Shown: positions 12,201 to 23,800 of the stretch, in pieces
Layout: the number at the start of each line of letters is the position of its first letter
How positions within the stretch are numbered: the stretch's first letter is position 1
Assembly (NCBI GenBank): GCA_022925895.1
Contig: JAKSYS010000881.1
Location: 682,001 to 746,000, forward strand
Reading direction: 5' to 3'
Length of the DNA stretch: 64,000 nucleotides
From: Fragilaria crotonensis
Taxonomy: Eukaryota > Bacillariophyta > Fragilariophyceae > Fragilariales > Fragilariaceae
The notes under the pieces: generated by a model
What the model saw: only the letters and a program-made list of their open reading frames with translations
What the model was told of the DNA's origin: nothing
Database searches by the model: none
Made by a program: the position numbers and the translations under genes

Positions 12201-15200
12201 GCTTTCAGTTGGGAGACCAATCCAACCTGTTAGTTTGCCAGGTGTTGTGACAATAAACAAGTAGGCTGAAAAGTTGGTATTGGTTGTGAGACCATAGCGG
12301 AAAGGGTTGCGCATTAGGTCAAGATGAAGGCGGTGGAAAGGTTCAGTGCCTTGGCGTTGAGGAGTTTAATTGCGGGGCACGTTTTTGGCTTATCGAAATG
12401 CGTAGAGGCCAGGAGTTGTGATCAACAGTAGGTGTCAAGACATGGTCATTCCATGTTTGGTGAAGGGATCCGACCATAAGATTGCGGAAATTTCGGAAAG
12501 CAAGTCGTCGTTAGATGAGTTCCAAAGGTAGGGCGGTGACTGAACGGCGTTGATCGGTGTCAACAGGGGGGTGGAGTGTCATCAAAATGTTGTTCATCAG
12601 GTTCAGAGTCAGGGTCAGAAGGTAGGTTAGAGTTGGAGATTGTTGAGAAGGCTTGTTGTGATGAAGGGAGTTCTCTGGTCAGCATTGGCCAAGTGTATGT
12701 GGAACCATTTGGGAGTTGGATTGTTGTGGCTCTGTTCTTGATCAGGACACTGAAGTTTTGGGTGCATGATAGAGCAGTTAAGGAGAGGAGTCTGTGGCTG
12801 AGACCTTCAACATAATAGACATCAGTGAGTCCTAGGATGGACTTGAGGCCATCATCAGTGGTGAAGTGGCATGCAGTTGTGCCTTTGTGAGTGGACATCT
12901 TGGTGCTGCCATCAGCTAAGGAGATTGGAACACTGCAGGGTTCGACATCGTGGAGGTCGCTGAAGAGTGGAGTATAATGGCTGGTAGCACCACTGTCAGG
13001 TAGCCAGTTTTCAAGATGTGGGGGACCAAATCTTTGGTATGGTGATTGGGGATCATCTGGAAAGTAAGCTGTGGCTCCAGAGTTGGGAGGAGAATAATTG
13101 GCAGATGGTAGATAATCTCTGTCAAGGAGAGGTTGGTTGATGGTCATCTGAGGTAGGTCAGGATTGGGCCAAGGGATGTTGGATGGGTGACCATCAGTGT
13201 TGTCAAAAGATGAGGCTGAAAAGGCTTGGTGGTGGTATCTTGATTGGTCTGGTGAGTTTTGGCCAGAGTCAGTGATGAAGTAGGCGCGTTGTTGGTTGCG
13301 GGGAGCAGCGTTTTCATTGTTGGATGGTCTTTGAGGGTTGGTGGAGCGATTGTTTTGGTTTGATCTGGGGTTTGTGCAGTTGCGCGCATAGTGGCCGAGG
13401 CGTCCGCAGTTATTGCAGACGATTGTAGCGGCATTGGAAGGGTTGCGCGAATGGTTGTTGTTGGATCCGTTAGGAGATGGACGTTGATTAGGACTGGACG
13501 TCGGTCGGAAAGGTGGTCGATTGTTTCGTTGAGGCTGGTTGGATGGCCGCGGGGAGGGTGGTGGTGGTCGACGTTGATTCGAGTTGTTGAATGGTGGTCG
13601 TGAAGGATTTGTAGGAGGTCGGAACGGGCGCGAATGGTTTTGCGGTGGTCGCGGTGGTTGGTTTCGGTTTTGAGTGTTGCTGCTGGGATTGGAATAAGGT
13701 CGAAGGATGGAACTGAAAGCTTGTTGTTGTCTTTGTGTGAAAACACGTTGGGTAGTTTGGTTGTGGCGCGGTTGAAAATGGTGGGAGTGGTGACCACGGG
13801 CAGCGTTGGCGTGTTGGTTGTAGTTACGGTGGTTTTGGGATGGGAGTGTGAGGCCACGGGATTCGTCAATGTTCAGGAGATGGCTTTCGAGTTCGGCGAA
13901 TGGTGGCAGAGCTTTCGTCATTCAGTTCTGCGCGACGTATGTCGGCGTCGAAGCGTTGGTAGGATGCGGCGTAGAAGGAGTGATTGCTTCCACCACGAAC
14001 GGTGCGTTTGATAAGTTCGGCGTCAGTGTTGGGTATTCCAGCATGATAGCAGTCGCGCGTGAGAAGGCGAATGCGGTTGAGGTAGGAGGTTGCGACTTCA
14101 TGATGTGGTTGTTTGATGGAGCAGAAAGCTTCACGAGTTCGTTCAACATGATCAGGAGTTAGCGGAGCGCAGTGGCGTCGTAGAGTGAGAATTGCAGTCC
14201 GAGCGTCCGGTGGGCCATCAATGATGTGTTTCTGGCAAGGGTCGCAAACGTTTGTGAAGATCAAATTGTAGATAGCAGTGCCAACAAAAGGGTGTGAATA
14301 GGACACTTGTTTTGGCCAAAGATCAAAGACTTGGCGCGTCCACGGGGAAATGTTACAAACAATTCGAAGGTTGTCAATGAAGGTGTTAAAGTGTCGGCGG
14401 CGTGCTTGAAGGTCGGTTGGGTAGGCCAATTTGCAAAGGTTAGCATTTTTGGCGTATTTCAAAAGTGTTTTCGTGAGGTCCTCAATTGGCGGATAAGTAA
14501 AATCGGTTCGCGTTGATGATGTGAGCGCATCAGGGGATGTGTGTTGAATGTGCTTGGGGTCTTCTTCTGAATCATGGTCTGTGTCCTCATCAAAGAAGGT
14601 TTCAACAGTGGGAGGGTATGTGAAGGTTGCGTGGGTCGCCTGGCGCGGAGTTGGGCGTGTTGCAACGGATTTTGGTGCATTTTGGGGGTTTTGGTCGTCG
14701 TTTCCAAAATTAGGTGATTTTTGCGTAGGTTTGGCAGATTTCGTGCTGGGAGGTTGAATAATTTCGTTGTGTTGATTTTGGGGTTGCGAAAGATTTTGCG
14801 ACGGATTTGGTGGTTGGGGGTTCAAATTTTGGGGTGAGAACTTTTTGGTAGGTATAATTTTGGGTGTCGTCGAAAAAGTTGTCGAAATCGGAGGTTGTGG
14901 GTTCGAGTTGGTGGCGTCCGGATTGTGAGGTAATTTTACGTTTTTCGGCGTGAGAATGCCTGAAAATGCATCGGAGAAGCGTTTTAGAGGCCCAGTTGTT
15001 GATTTCGCAGTTGGAGGCGAGTTAGAGGGTGTTTCGGTGTGTGAACTGCGTGTTTCGGGCGAGTTTGGTGGTAAAAATGCGAGATTTGGTTGAGTTCCGG
15101 GCAGTTGTTGAGTTGTTTGTGCGTGTTCGTCGTATGTAGTTTCTGCGTGGGAAATTAGCTGTTGGGAGTGAATTTCCGGGCTGTCGGTGGTGTTTTGCGT

Positions 15201-15874
15201 TGGATTTTCGCCGGTAGTGTCGTTTTGCGCAGGAATTTCGTCGCCGTGTTCGTCGTGTGTAAAAATTGCAGTTTGGGGTTCGTTTGGTGCAAAAATTTGC
15301 GTTTGCGGGTCGATTTGTGCAGGAATTTCGTCCTGGGGGTCCGGGGTTCGAGTCGGATCCGATAATAAAGATGAACGGCGAGTTGAAACGGCAAGACATG
15401 CAAAATGTGGTCCGGAAAATGTACTATTATCCTGTTGAAAGGTAATTATATTGTTACTTGCAACTGATTCTATCTGATTGTGACAGCTTAGACTGTCACA
15501 GATAGAAAGAGGTAAGTAACCAGCATAACAACCAGGATAATGGGTGGGCGTGTCGGGAGGGACAGGATTCGCGCCGATGGGGGCGCGAACGTCGACGTCA
15601 TCGTCGAAGGCATCGCGGTCTTCGGCCTTACGGGCGGACCTAGAGATGCGAGGGGCAAGGGTGGGCGGGATGGCGTTCTTCATGGTGGACTTGGGGAAGC
15701 TTCTGTTCTTCAATGGGGAGTTTAAATTCGCTGCTGGCGAGTCCGTGAGGAGAGGGAAATTAATAGCAGTTAAACTCAAATTGTTAACGGCCGTACGAAG
15801 GTTCGCCCAATGATCGGACGAGTAATTTCTCTCGACGGTAGAGCCTTGGACCGGTGGTTCGAGGCGAGCAACCA

Positions 15875-16468
15875 TGACAGTGTTCGTGTGATCGGTACAC
15901 GAGTACTGGCCGACGGTAGACTTAAGGTTAGTAGGACCTAGAAGTCTAACGTTGGACTTGACGGGTGAGGAAGCGAACCTGACGGATCGTCCAGCTTTGG
16001 GCGATGGTGTTTTGTAGACATACACCATGGCGGTAGATTTGTTGATACAAGGATGTAGAAATGTAGATGCTAACTAGTAAAGGCCTTTACTGTTTTTGGT
16101 TTGTGGAAATTATAAGATGAAATAGAGATGAAAAGTGAAGGTGAGACTTGCAACATTAGTTGGAGTCTCACAAATGAAGTGTTGTCTTAGTCCCACTTCC
16201 TGAGTGGTGTTTGGGAAGTGTTGTCCATAGTAAAAAGAGTGTTGTTGAAGTTATCAACAACACTCATGATTTGAATTACATAGGAAGTAAATTCAAATAG
16301 TTTTGTGTTGCAGACCGGTAGTACCAGGTTCTGATCCGTAGCATTCTACGGGAACGGGTCACGGACAGACTAAGAAAAATAATGGACTGTCTATTGTATT
16401 ACCGTATGGTGTTTAACCTTACAGTAATACGAGAGACAGTGTGACAGAGTGACGGTAGATTCCTAACA
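15875..16468 (-). repeat. Copia LTR (5' LTR of the minus-strand element)
   Basis: 594-bp LTR identical in length and nearly identical in sequence to 8673-9266. Just inside it (15856-15874) the plus strand reads like the 3' end of a tRNA, GGTTCGAGGCGAGCAACCA, which is what a tRNA-complementary primer binding site looks like. The outer flank repeats ACCAG. Confidence 0.95.
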
Positions 16469-17303
16469 ACCAGGTACAAGTAGTAGGTTCTTGTGGTAAC
16501 GCCACATAAAACTTATAAACGACCTACTCCGAGTACAACTACTTGTACTTGTACCCCAGAGAATCTTCACAGCATTGCAGAATTCAGATAGTCGTACTCC
16601 GAGAGCGTCGTTGATGTATGTGATATGTGATGTATGATGTATGATAGTAGAATGATACATATGAACATACTACATACAGTAGAAATCATTCGTCGTCCTC
16701 AGCATATACAAAGTATTGTACTACATACTACAGACTACAGACTACAGTATGATTTTATAAGGGTATGGGTGGTATGTATTGTAGTTGTGTACGAGTAGTA
16801 GTTAGTAGTTATGATAGTAGCACCTGGTCCTTGTACCATGTAGTAGTACTTGTACTCCAGAATCCAGTATAATTGAAAAGTGTACTCCCAGAGCACAGTA
16901 CTACAGTACAAGTACTGCATCGTAGACTTCTCTTACTTCTACAAGTGTACCGGTACTGGAGTAGGATACCTGTTTCGGAGTGGTGGACTACATATGTCAT
17001 ACAGTACATATGTGTTTTATGAGAAGTTCGCATTGAGCTGCAAATTATGCTTTTGTCATGTTTACAGAACATCTGGATTCCAACTATAGTGGACTATCCG
17101 TATGATACGCTCACGCGTACATGTGCACCACTATTGGAGTACCAGGTTCGGAGTACTTGTACAAGTTCTGCGATGTTGACCCGAAGTTTAAAACTACGCC
17201 TCCACTCCCCAAAACCATCTCTATCTCTCCCCATAACAATAAGTGAAGTTCCAACACCACTGCCAGCGATTCATTGCTAACCTTCTAATCGGAGTGAATC
17301 ACA
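16469..17303. other. GTAC-rich spacer upstream of the deaminase gene
   Basis: Non-coding. It is rich in TAC/GTA words and GTAC palindromes (16490-16990 and 17120-17165) with several short seven-base repeats (GATGTAT x2 at 16629-16642, ACTACAG x3, TAGTAGT x2 near 16780). No gene recognised. Confidence 0.6.
16727..16747 (+). repeat. Heptamer tandem repeat (ACTACAG)x3
   Basis: Three perfect ACTACAG units. Its complement, CTGTAGT, is close to the units at 36086 (ACTGTAG) and to the large GGTCTAC/GTAGACC array at 47022. Confidence 0.9.
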
Positions 17304-18055
17304 ATGAGCACCAGCAGGACAATCGCGATTGTTGGGGTCACAGCTGTTCTTGCTGGAATTTCTGCCTTTGTCATGAGGAAGGCAACGAAGAACTCCAATG
17401 AGTACGTTGAAGGAATTGGGTGTCGTCAACGTCGATCTTTGGTTGGTACACATCGATCTCACTAACCTTGTTGATATCCAGATGCGAGGTGACCGTAACT
17501 ATGCCATCGTGGGTCAAAGAGGGAGACTTTTATGAACGCGACTATGAAACCGACGACGATCGCATGGCCCTTGCTATCGAGTTGTCAGCAACCAATGTTG
17601 AGAAAAAAACTGGTGGGCCATTTGGAGCGGCCATCTTCGAAAAGGATCTCAGCTCGGGAAAGTACAAGTTGATTTCACTCGGAATGAATCAAGTAGTTCC
17701 GTTGACAAACTCGACATTGCATGGAGAAACTGTAGCAATCCAGATGGCGCAGCGAAAGCTTGGAACGTACTCCTTGGCCAAAGCATCAGGCAAGAAAGAA
17801 TACGAGCTGTATACATCTTGCGAACCTTGTTGTATGTGTATTGGTGCTACTCTATGGAGTGGTGTGTCGCGACTTGTTTGTGCTGCGACCAAAGATGATG
17901 CGGGTGCTATCGGCTTTGATGAAGGACCTGTATTTGAGCAATCATACGAGCATCTCGAAAATGCGGGTGTTCGAGTGACGAGGGGATTGCTCCGTACGGA
18001 AGGAGCTGCTGTTTTGAAGCATTATGGAGAAATAGGCGAAATCTACAATCGATAA
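17304..18055 (+). CDS. Membrane-anchored nucleobase deaminase of the guanine/cytosine deaminase family
   Basis: A zinc-dependent deaminase of the CDA/TadA/GuaD superfamily, 223 residues. The zinc site is visible as HGE (His113, Glu115) and PCCMC (Cys149, Cys152) within [16 protein letters not shown]; the layout is closest to bacterial GuaD-type guanine deaminases, so guanine or a related base is the likely substrate (inference). Two exons: 17304-17401 and 17482-18055, split by an 80-nt intron (GTACGT...CTAAC...TATCCAG, phase 2). Exon 1 encodes a short hydrophobic helix (about residues 6-24) and a basic tail, which would anchor the enzyme in a membrane. A Met at residue 40 could give a soluble form. 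It is convergent with the HMG-box gene, 172 bp apart. Confidence 0.82.
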
Positions 18056-18227
18056 GGTAGTTGAAGAGTGAGAGAAGGTACCTTGAGAAATCGAGTCTGA
18101 CGCGAGTTTGTGTTCAAATCCCTCTACAATTGGTTTCAATTGTTAAGTAGCAGTAGCGGTGTCATCCCGGTCGACGTCATCGTCAGTCTCTTTCCCCTTG
18201 TTAACGTCACCGCTTAGCGAATCACCT

Positions 18228-19682
18228 TCATCTTTTTTCTTCTAGCTCAGTCACCGACCCCGACTTTTCTCCCGCTTGCTTCGTGAAATACTCCTCCATT
18301 GCGTCTTTATGCCGTAACAGATCTTCGTCAGCCAGATCCTGGTAATATTTTTTCTGTTCTGCCGAAAGCTGCTTCCACCGGCGCGCAACTGTTTGAGCGA
18401 GGGTTTGAAACCCGATCTTTCCGTGCGTCTTCCTGTGAGGCCTTCGCTTCACTTCCGAGGGGACCAGGGGCCGTTCAAGTGCGCGACAAGATTCCGTTTC
18501 CTCCCCTCCCGTCGAAACGTCTGGGTTAACATTCAAACCTCCTTCCTGAACATCGATCTCTCTCAGAATCCTCGTTCTTTCCGCTGAAAAGAATAGATTA
18601 TAGGCACTCAACGCTCGCCTCGGCTTATCCAACGGTTGTTTCCGTTGCGATCGCCGTTTCTTTCGTTTCGGTGCTTCCCACGCATCAACATCGCGAGGGC
18701 GCTTTTCATCAACTCCGAAATTGAGAAAGTTCTCTTGTCGCGGTCCAAATGGGATGTCGGGTAAACCCTGCCCCAACATGGCGCTCCGTATGCCTGTTGG
18801 CACAATTCGATCTGGAACGTCAATGGGACCAACTCCTTCACTAAAATGGTACATCTGCTGAATCCCCCTGATGTGACCCTGCTGAGAAGAACCGTGATAC
18901 ATGGGGGAGTTTGAAAAGTGGTGCATTGATTGCCGTGTTCCAGTCATTTGCGAACGCGACTCTTGCCCATCGGAAGGCATCGACGGACCGTCGCCGAAAT
19001 GCTGTTGCTGTTGAGGATTGTTTGACGATGCTATCAGTGATGTCAGACTTTGATTGTAGGCTTGAAGCATGTCCGAATTATTCGAGAGACTGCTGTCTTC
19101 GCGCTCGCTAGCATTGAAATGATGGCCAGCAAAAGGAGGTGTGATTACCTGCTGGTTCGCCATGAACATCATGTTCAGCATGTTGTTGTCAGCTTGATCT
19201 TGGTGTGGATTGTTGTATCTATGAGGTAATTGTCCAAGGGACGTATGCTGCAGATTCGATCCATGAAATGACATGTTCGACACTTGCAATTCGGACGTGT
19301 CCAACGTGTGCAGCTGCGGTGAAAATTCGTGAGGCATCCCGACCGCGGCATTCCTAGGCAGAACGCCAAACGATCTCATGTCGTGATGGGTGTTGGTATT
19401 ATCGTGCTGCAGTTGTTGGTGTGGAAGAGATCCAAGCTGTTGTTGAAAGTGATGTCTTGTCACACTTTCATTCAAGTTTGGTATCATTGCACCGTCGTCA
19501 CCTCCTGTTGGTACACGTTGTTGGTTATCGAACAATCGTCCCTGCTCTTGTTGTCGTGTTGCCAGCATCTGCATCAACAGATTCTGCCTGGCAACGGCAC
19601 TCAAGCCTTGAAACGAAAGGTGCGTGTTGTGTGTTGACCTATCATCACGAGGTGGCGGCGGAGGAGTGTTGCTTGGCATCAT
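18228..19682 (-). CDS. Gln/His-rich HMG-box protein with an expanded box
   Basis: A 484-residue nuclear protein. Residues 1-330 are low in complexity (Gln, Asn, His, Met, Ser), typical of a transcriptional activation or phase-separating region. A basic signal, PKRKKRRSQRK (338-348), precedes an HMG box at about 353-468: RRALSAYNLFFSAERTRIL, then HGKIGFQTLAQTVARRWKQL and a third helix. Between helix 1 and helix 2 about 45 extra residues are inserted (374-418), including an acidic patch and RRPHRKTH. HMG boxes with SAYNLFF and a (S/T)HGKIGF start of helix 2 are a diatom-type subgroup; the neighbour at 40334 has the same architecture with a far shorter insert. It probably bends or architecturally organises DNA; targets cannot be told. 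ATG at 19682 is supported by the frame. Confidence 0.8.
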   Translation of the reverse strand: MMPSNTPPPPPRDDRSTHNTHLSFQGLSAVARQNLLMQMLATRQQEQGRLFDNQQRVPTGGDDGAMIPNLNESVTRHHFQQQLGSLPHQQLQHDNTNTHHDMRSFGVLPRNAAVGMPHEFSPQLHTLDTSELQVSNMSFHGSNLQHTSLGQLPHRYNNPHQDQADNNMLNMMFMANQQVITPPFAGHHFNASEREDSSLSNNSDMLQAYNQSLTSLIASSNNPQQQQHFGDGPSMPSDGQESRSQMTGTRQSMHHFSNSPMYHGSSQQGHIRGIQQMYHFSEGVGPIDVPDRIVPTGIRSAMLGQGLPDIPFGPRQENFLNFGVDEKRPRDVDAWEAPKRKKRRSQRKQPLDKPRRALSAYNLFFSAERTRILREIDVQEGGLNVNPDVSTGGEETESCRALERPLVPSEVKRRPHRKTHGKIGFQTLAQTVARRWKQLSAEQKKYYQDLADEDLLRHKDAMEEYFTKQAGEKSGSVTELEEKR

Positions 19683-20722
19683 CCGATGTTTACTGACAAG
19701 GGACGGAGAATTCTGGACAAGTCCAGTTGGGTTACCCCACTTTCGTATTTTTCGTCAACAAGCCTAGGATGCGTATAACCACCAGGGACTCTCCTCACTT
19801 TGAGGGACTAATAGAGTCGCGATCACTACGTCGCCAGGTGAGTCTGTACAATGCAGAGTTAGTGACGAAGACGGACGATAGCAACTCAACAACAGCTTAA
19901 CGGGGGGTCAAAGGATCAAGAGTGTTGTTATGATGACTTGCTGGACGAAAAATTGCCTAAGTGGGACAGAATATGAATCTACACAAAACCTGGCAAGTGT
20001 CCACGAATTGGTTGAAATGTCGTTCTATCGTCGTAGAATTAGACAATTTTAGTCCGAAACAATGTCCACGGATTAAACAGAGTTCTAAATCCAGTCGTAC
20101 GATAACTTAAGCCACGTACAAGGTGTCTGCACTCAAAATTATGCCACTTGAAGTTGAAACGTGTTCCATGTTATGCCTTGTCGTATTTCCGCGATGTCCC
20201 TTGATGTGCAACGAGGGCATATCAAAAATCGCTGGTTTTAAGTTCCAAAGGTCCAATTTCGGACGTAACGAAATTTTGGGGGCTTTTCTTTTCACGAGAG
20301 AAAACACGACTTCCCTAAAGGGTGAATCGCCAAATCTGGTCTTGTTGCAAATATTATTCGCCGCATCAAGGCAATTTCTTTTGTTTCGACTCACATACCC
20401 GGGACCCTTCACTCCCGTTTCCTTCATGCAGCTGTCTGTTGGCAAATATTTGAAAAAATGAACACGTTGAGGTCTACTGTACTGCAAAACCTACAACTGC
20501 ACACTAAACGGTGAGTCGAAAAAAGAATGCCTGATTAAAAAATCGTCCTTTGCCGCTGAAGATACATCAAAACATGCAGAATTAATGGCGAGAGTTCCCG
20601 TGACAGAAAAGTGTATCTCGCACAACAGGATCAAGAACTCGCTTTATCCTGTATCTTGCACTCCGTATAGTATTACTGTTAGCTGCGGGCTGCGGGTAAG
20701 CCGGACTATATCGCCAATAACA
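19683..20722. other. Spacer between HMG-box gene and LINE
   Basis: About 1 kb without a recognisable gene. A 106-codon minus-strand frame (20107-20427) has no similarity I recognise and no supporting features. Confidence 0.5.
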
Positions 20723-20737
20723 CGGTTTAAGGTTTAA
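20723..20737 (+). repeat. Target-site duplication, left copy
   Basis: CGGTTTAAGGTTTAA, exactly repeated at 29507-29521 on the other side of the LINE. The duplicated target itself contains two GGTTTAA heptamers. Confidence 0.92.
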
Positions 20738-20859
20738 ACAAAACAAAACAAAACCTAATTATTGGGTTAGCACCTTTTCTAGACCGTACGGGCTCGAATG
20801 TGTAACCCTTCCTGGCGACCATTATGATCGCGGGGAATTTTGGTTATCCAAATATTTTT

Positions 20860-23800
20860 CTATCTCAAGCCGACGGACGAATTCCCTCTTTTGAAGTATG
20901 TTGTGATGAGCGTTTGACGTTTACCAAGTCGTGTATGGTTGTTCTGTGAATCGCGCATTCGCTGTATCCATCTACGTTGAGTTGATGGTGAACTTTTCAG
21001 AAGGCGTTCCAGAGGCATATCACATAGATATCGATCGTCGAAACATATTTTATCGGGGTGGGAGTGCATATGAGAGATGGTGTCCTTCATGGAAGAGCGC
21101 AAGCGCTGGTGAGCTGCATCTGTCGAATCATGCAAGGCTGAGTTTCGCGACTTCCATAGCTGACTCGTATATTCGTACAGAGCCGCGACGCACCGGCGGA
21201 TGCGATGTTCCCCCTCCGATGGTATTGGTGTCGAAGATTCCAACGAGACGGAAGCAAAATCGAGCCATGTCTTAGCCAAGAAGCCTTTCATTGCGTTGTC
21301 CCATCCGATTGCTTCTTGATCTTGAACTAGCTGCATCAAAGGTGCATGCATGTGGTGAGGATAATCATTGCGATCGACTCTAAAGTTTGATAGCCCAGTT
21401 GTCACCCAATGAGTAATGCCATCTGCAAGAACCCGTCGGAGCGGATGATTTCCGCCAGCCGGGTCACGCCGTAGGACTGACATTCCTTTCTGATGATGCG
21501 AGTTCGAGGTACATCTGTAAAAATGCTCGTTGTCCTCATCAGCCGTTAGACAGCATGGGCACATCTTCAGCAATGCTTCTTTGCTGGTTGACCTGTGATG
21601 TCGACGGATACCGAGAGGTAGTTGATCATGAGTTACCTTCATATGGTGTACCTTTTGGGAAGCCGAGAGTTGCCGAAAATGTTGGCCGAAAGAATACATG
21701 TCGATCAAGTTCCAAGTCGCATCACTCCAGCAGCGTTTGCGTTCCTGCATGTATGTCCTTAAGTGGTATCCGTTTACATGATACCTGATGCACGAGTCGT
21801 ACTGGCCGGTCAGTCGCTCCCCGAGGATAGATATGGAAACCTGCTGACCCGGACAGTGGTCCACCTGTGATATCGGTTTCAGTCGTCCCCGTAATCGGTA
21901 GCGTGTCGCAAGGAAATCGGCATCTATGTTCATGCGCACCGCTCGCGGTAGCTGGTCGTATGAGGTGAGCTTGTCTTGATGACCTTTAACCCATTTGAAC
22001 GCAATCACTCTTCGAATTTCCATCATCAAGGACCGAATCAAAAGCAGTAAATCAGATTCATAAGGTTGACGATGATCGACTATACGTCGATGAATTTGTT
22101 TGTGAATCTTTGATAATGCCGATCGACTGTCGGTAATGCATCGAAAAGTGCAACGATGGCGAATGCCCCAATTTCGTGAGACGGATGCGATAAGCAGCAA
22201 AGCCGACGCGATGCCGCTCAATTCACACCTCGTCGAGTTTGTTGTGTCGAGGGGTCCATCGACGGGTCCGCCACACCGGAAGAGAATGTGTTTAGACGAG
22301 GTCAAAATCCAGCCGAAAGTGCCGTGACGATTGTGAAGGCCGCCGTCGGTTGCGAAGTGTAGGCGTTCCTTCGATCTGAAAGCTCTCCAAACTTGGACGT
22401 CATTGGCCACCTGTTCTACTTCTGAGACAAGGCGCCGTTGGGTGCGCGGTAGTGTTTTCAAGTAACTTAGAAGAGGCATAGTCGTCGCAAGTCTTGCATG
22501 GTGCTGGGTAGTCTCGGATGCACTATGAAAGGAGATTGATCCAGTTTGATGGCGTTGTGACAAAGGCTGCTGTTTCCAGTATGGGATGTAGCGTAAGTAG
22601 GAGGATGCAATGAAGCGCTTCCATAAGCGTCGTTGATGTGTCGTGGGAGTAGCTTGTCTTGGCCACCGCATAGTCGTCTTCCAGTCAGAAGGTCGTAACC
22701 CATCTAGGTATGATAAGTTGACTCGATTGAATTGACCCTTGTCCGTAATGTCGGCTAACGTAGTAACCTGAAGGTATATCCGAACCAGATTAATATCTTG
22801 TTGCTGGCTAACGCTGTATCGGGACAAATGAACCTGTTGCATAATAAACTGATCGGAAGGTGTGGCTAGATGAAGAGTTGGTTGATTCGTGAGGGTTACG
22901 GACATGTTGTGTTTTGCCAAGAACTGCCGCACCGAAACTAGCCACGAAGGCGTCAAGTAAGGAATATGGATGCATGGTGATTCGAGGAGACATTCGTTGA
23001 TACCCGCTTCGAGCAGTAAATATTGGAGATTCAATAGAATCAGCTGTCCTGCCGCTGAATTTGAGAACACAGCATCCCGGAGAAATTTCAGATTCTCAAT
23101 TCCCAATTCAGTTCTCATGTCATATAGTGCCAAGCCTCCTAATTCGACTGGGCCGTGTTGAATGGAAGTGGGTATAGTACGACTAACCTGCATTTTTTGC
23201 AAAAGAGATGCAAGCACCTTGGTTTGAATGCTCTGCAGATCTCCTCCGAAGCGGCAAGAGCCGCCAGACCGTAACGCATCGTAGGAATGTAGATCAATCT
23301 ATGAAACATGATGGCGTCAGAAAAGCCGATACGCGGGGATTTCAGCCGTGCTGCGAAGATATCGGCCTTCTTTTTATAAGATCGGATAGCATCGGAAAAA
23401 CTGCCAGACGGAGATAAGTGCACACCCAACACGCGAGAGGACACGTCGAGTGACATGCGAGGGATCTCCTGTGCTGGTAAACTGGAGAATGAAGTAGTTA
23501 AGTGAATTGTAGGATCGTCTGGTTGGATGGACCGTAACTTAGGGCGTCCTTGCTTCCAATCCCAGTACATGGCATACCAACTACATTTTTTGAGATTTAG
23601 GGCGCCTCCTGAGATCGCAAGGAGGCGCTCCCATGTGCCAGCAATGTGTTGAAGTCGCTCAACCAATTGTTCCATGGTGAGTTCTGATAGAAAATCATTC
23701 ACTCCTAAGTAGGTGTCGTCAACAAATGCGTCTACTAGACGGCTGTGATGCATATGCCGTGTGGGAGACTCAAATGTTATCCGGTCGGGGACCAACTTGT

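Larger units (their letters stand above)
8673..16468 (-). mobile_element. Ty1/copia LTR retrotransposon (diatom CoDi-like), recent but broken
   Basis: A complete 7.8-kb Copia-type element in minus orientation, flanked by a perfect 5-bp duplication (ACCAG at 8668-8672 and 16469-16473). Parts in order from its 5' end at 16468: LTR, a TGG-initial primer binding site directly inside the LTR, Gag region, CCHC zinc knuckle, aspartic protease (DSGATSH), integrase, reverse transcriptase (FVDDM), RNase H, polypurine tract, LTR. The integrase-before-RT order and the protease motif identify Ty1/copia. The two LTRs are almost identical, so the insertion is very recent, but the coding region is interrupted in about four places and the copy looks defective. 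It sits in a GTAC-rich spacer between the mini-gene and the deaminase gene. Confidence 0.95.

Noticed and set aside
9311-15813. Plus-strand open frames within the Copia element
   Set aside because: Antisense shadows of the element's own coding strand, no recognisable domains.
15856-15874. tRNA-like 3' end with CCA
   Set aside because: Lies directly inside the LTR and has no upstream tRNA body; it is the primer binding site.
20107-20487. Minus-strand frame of up to 126 codons
   Set aside because: First codon is not ATG, no family recognised, no repeats or codon signal to support it.
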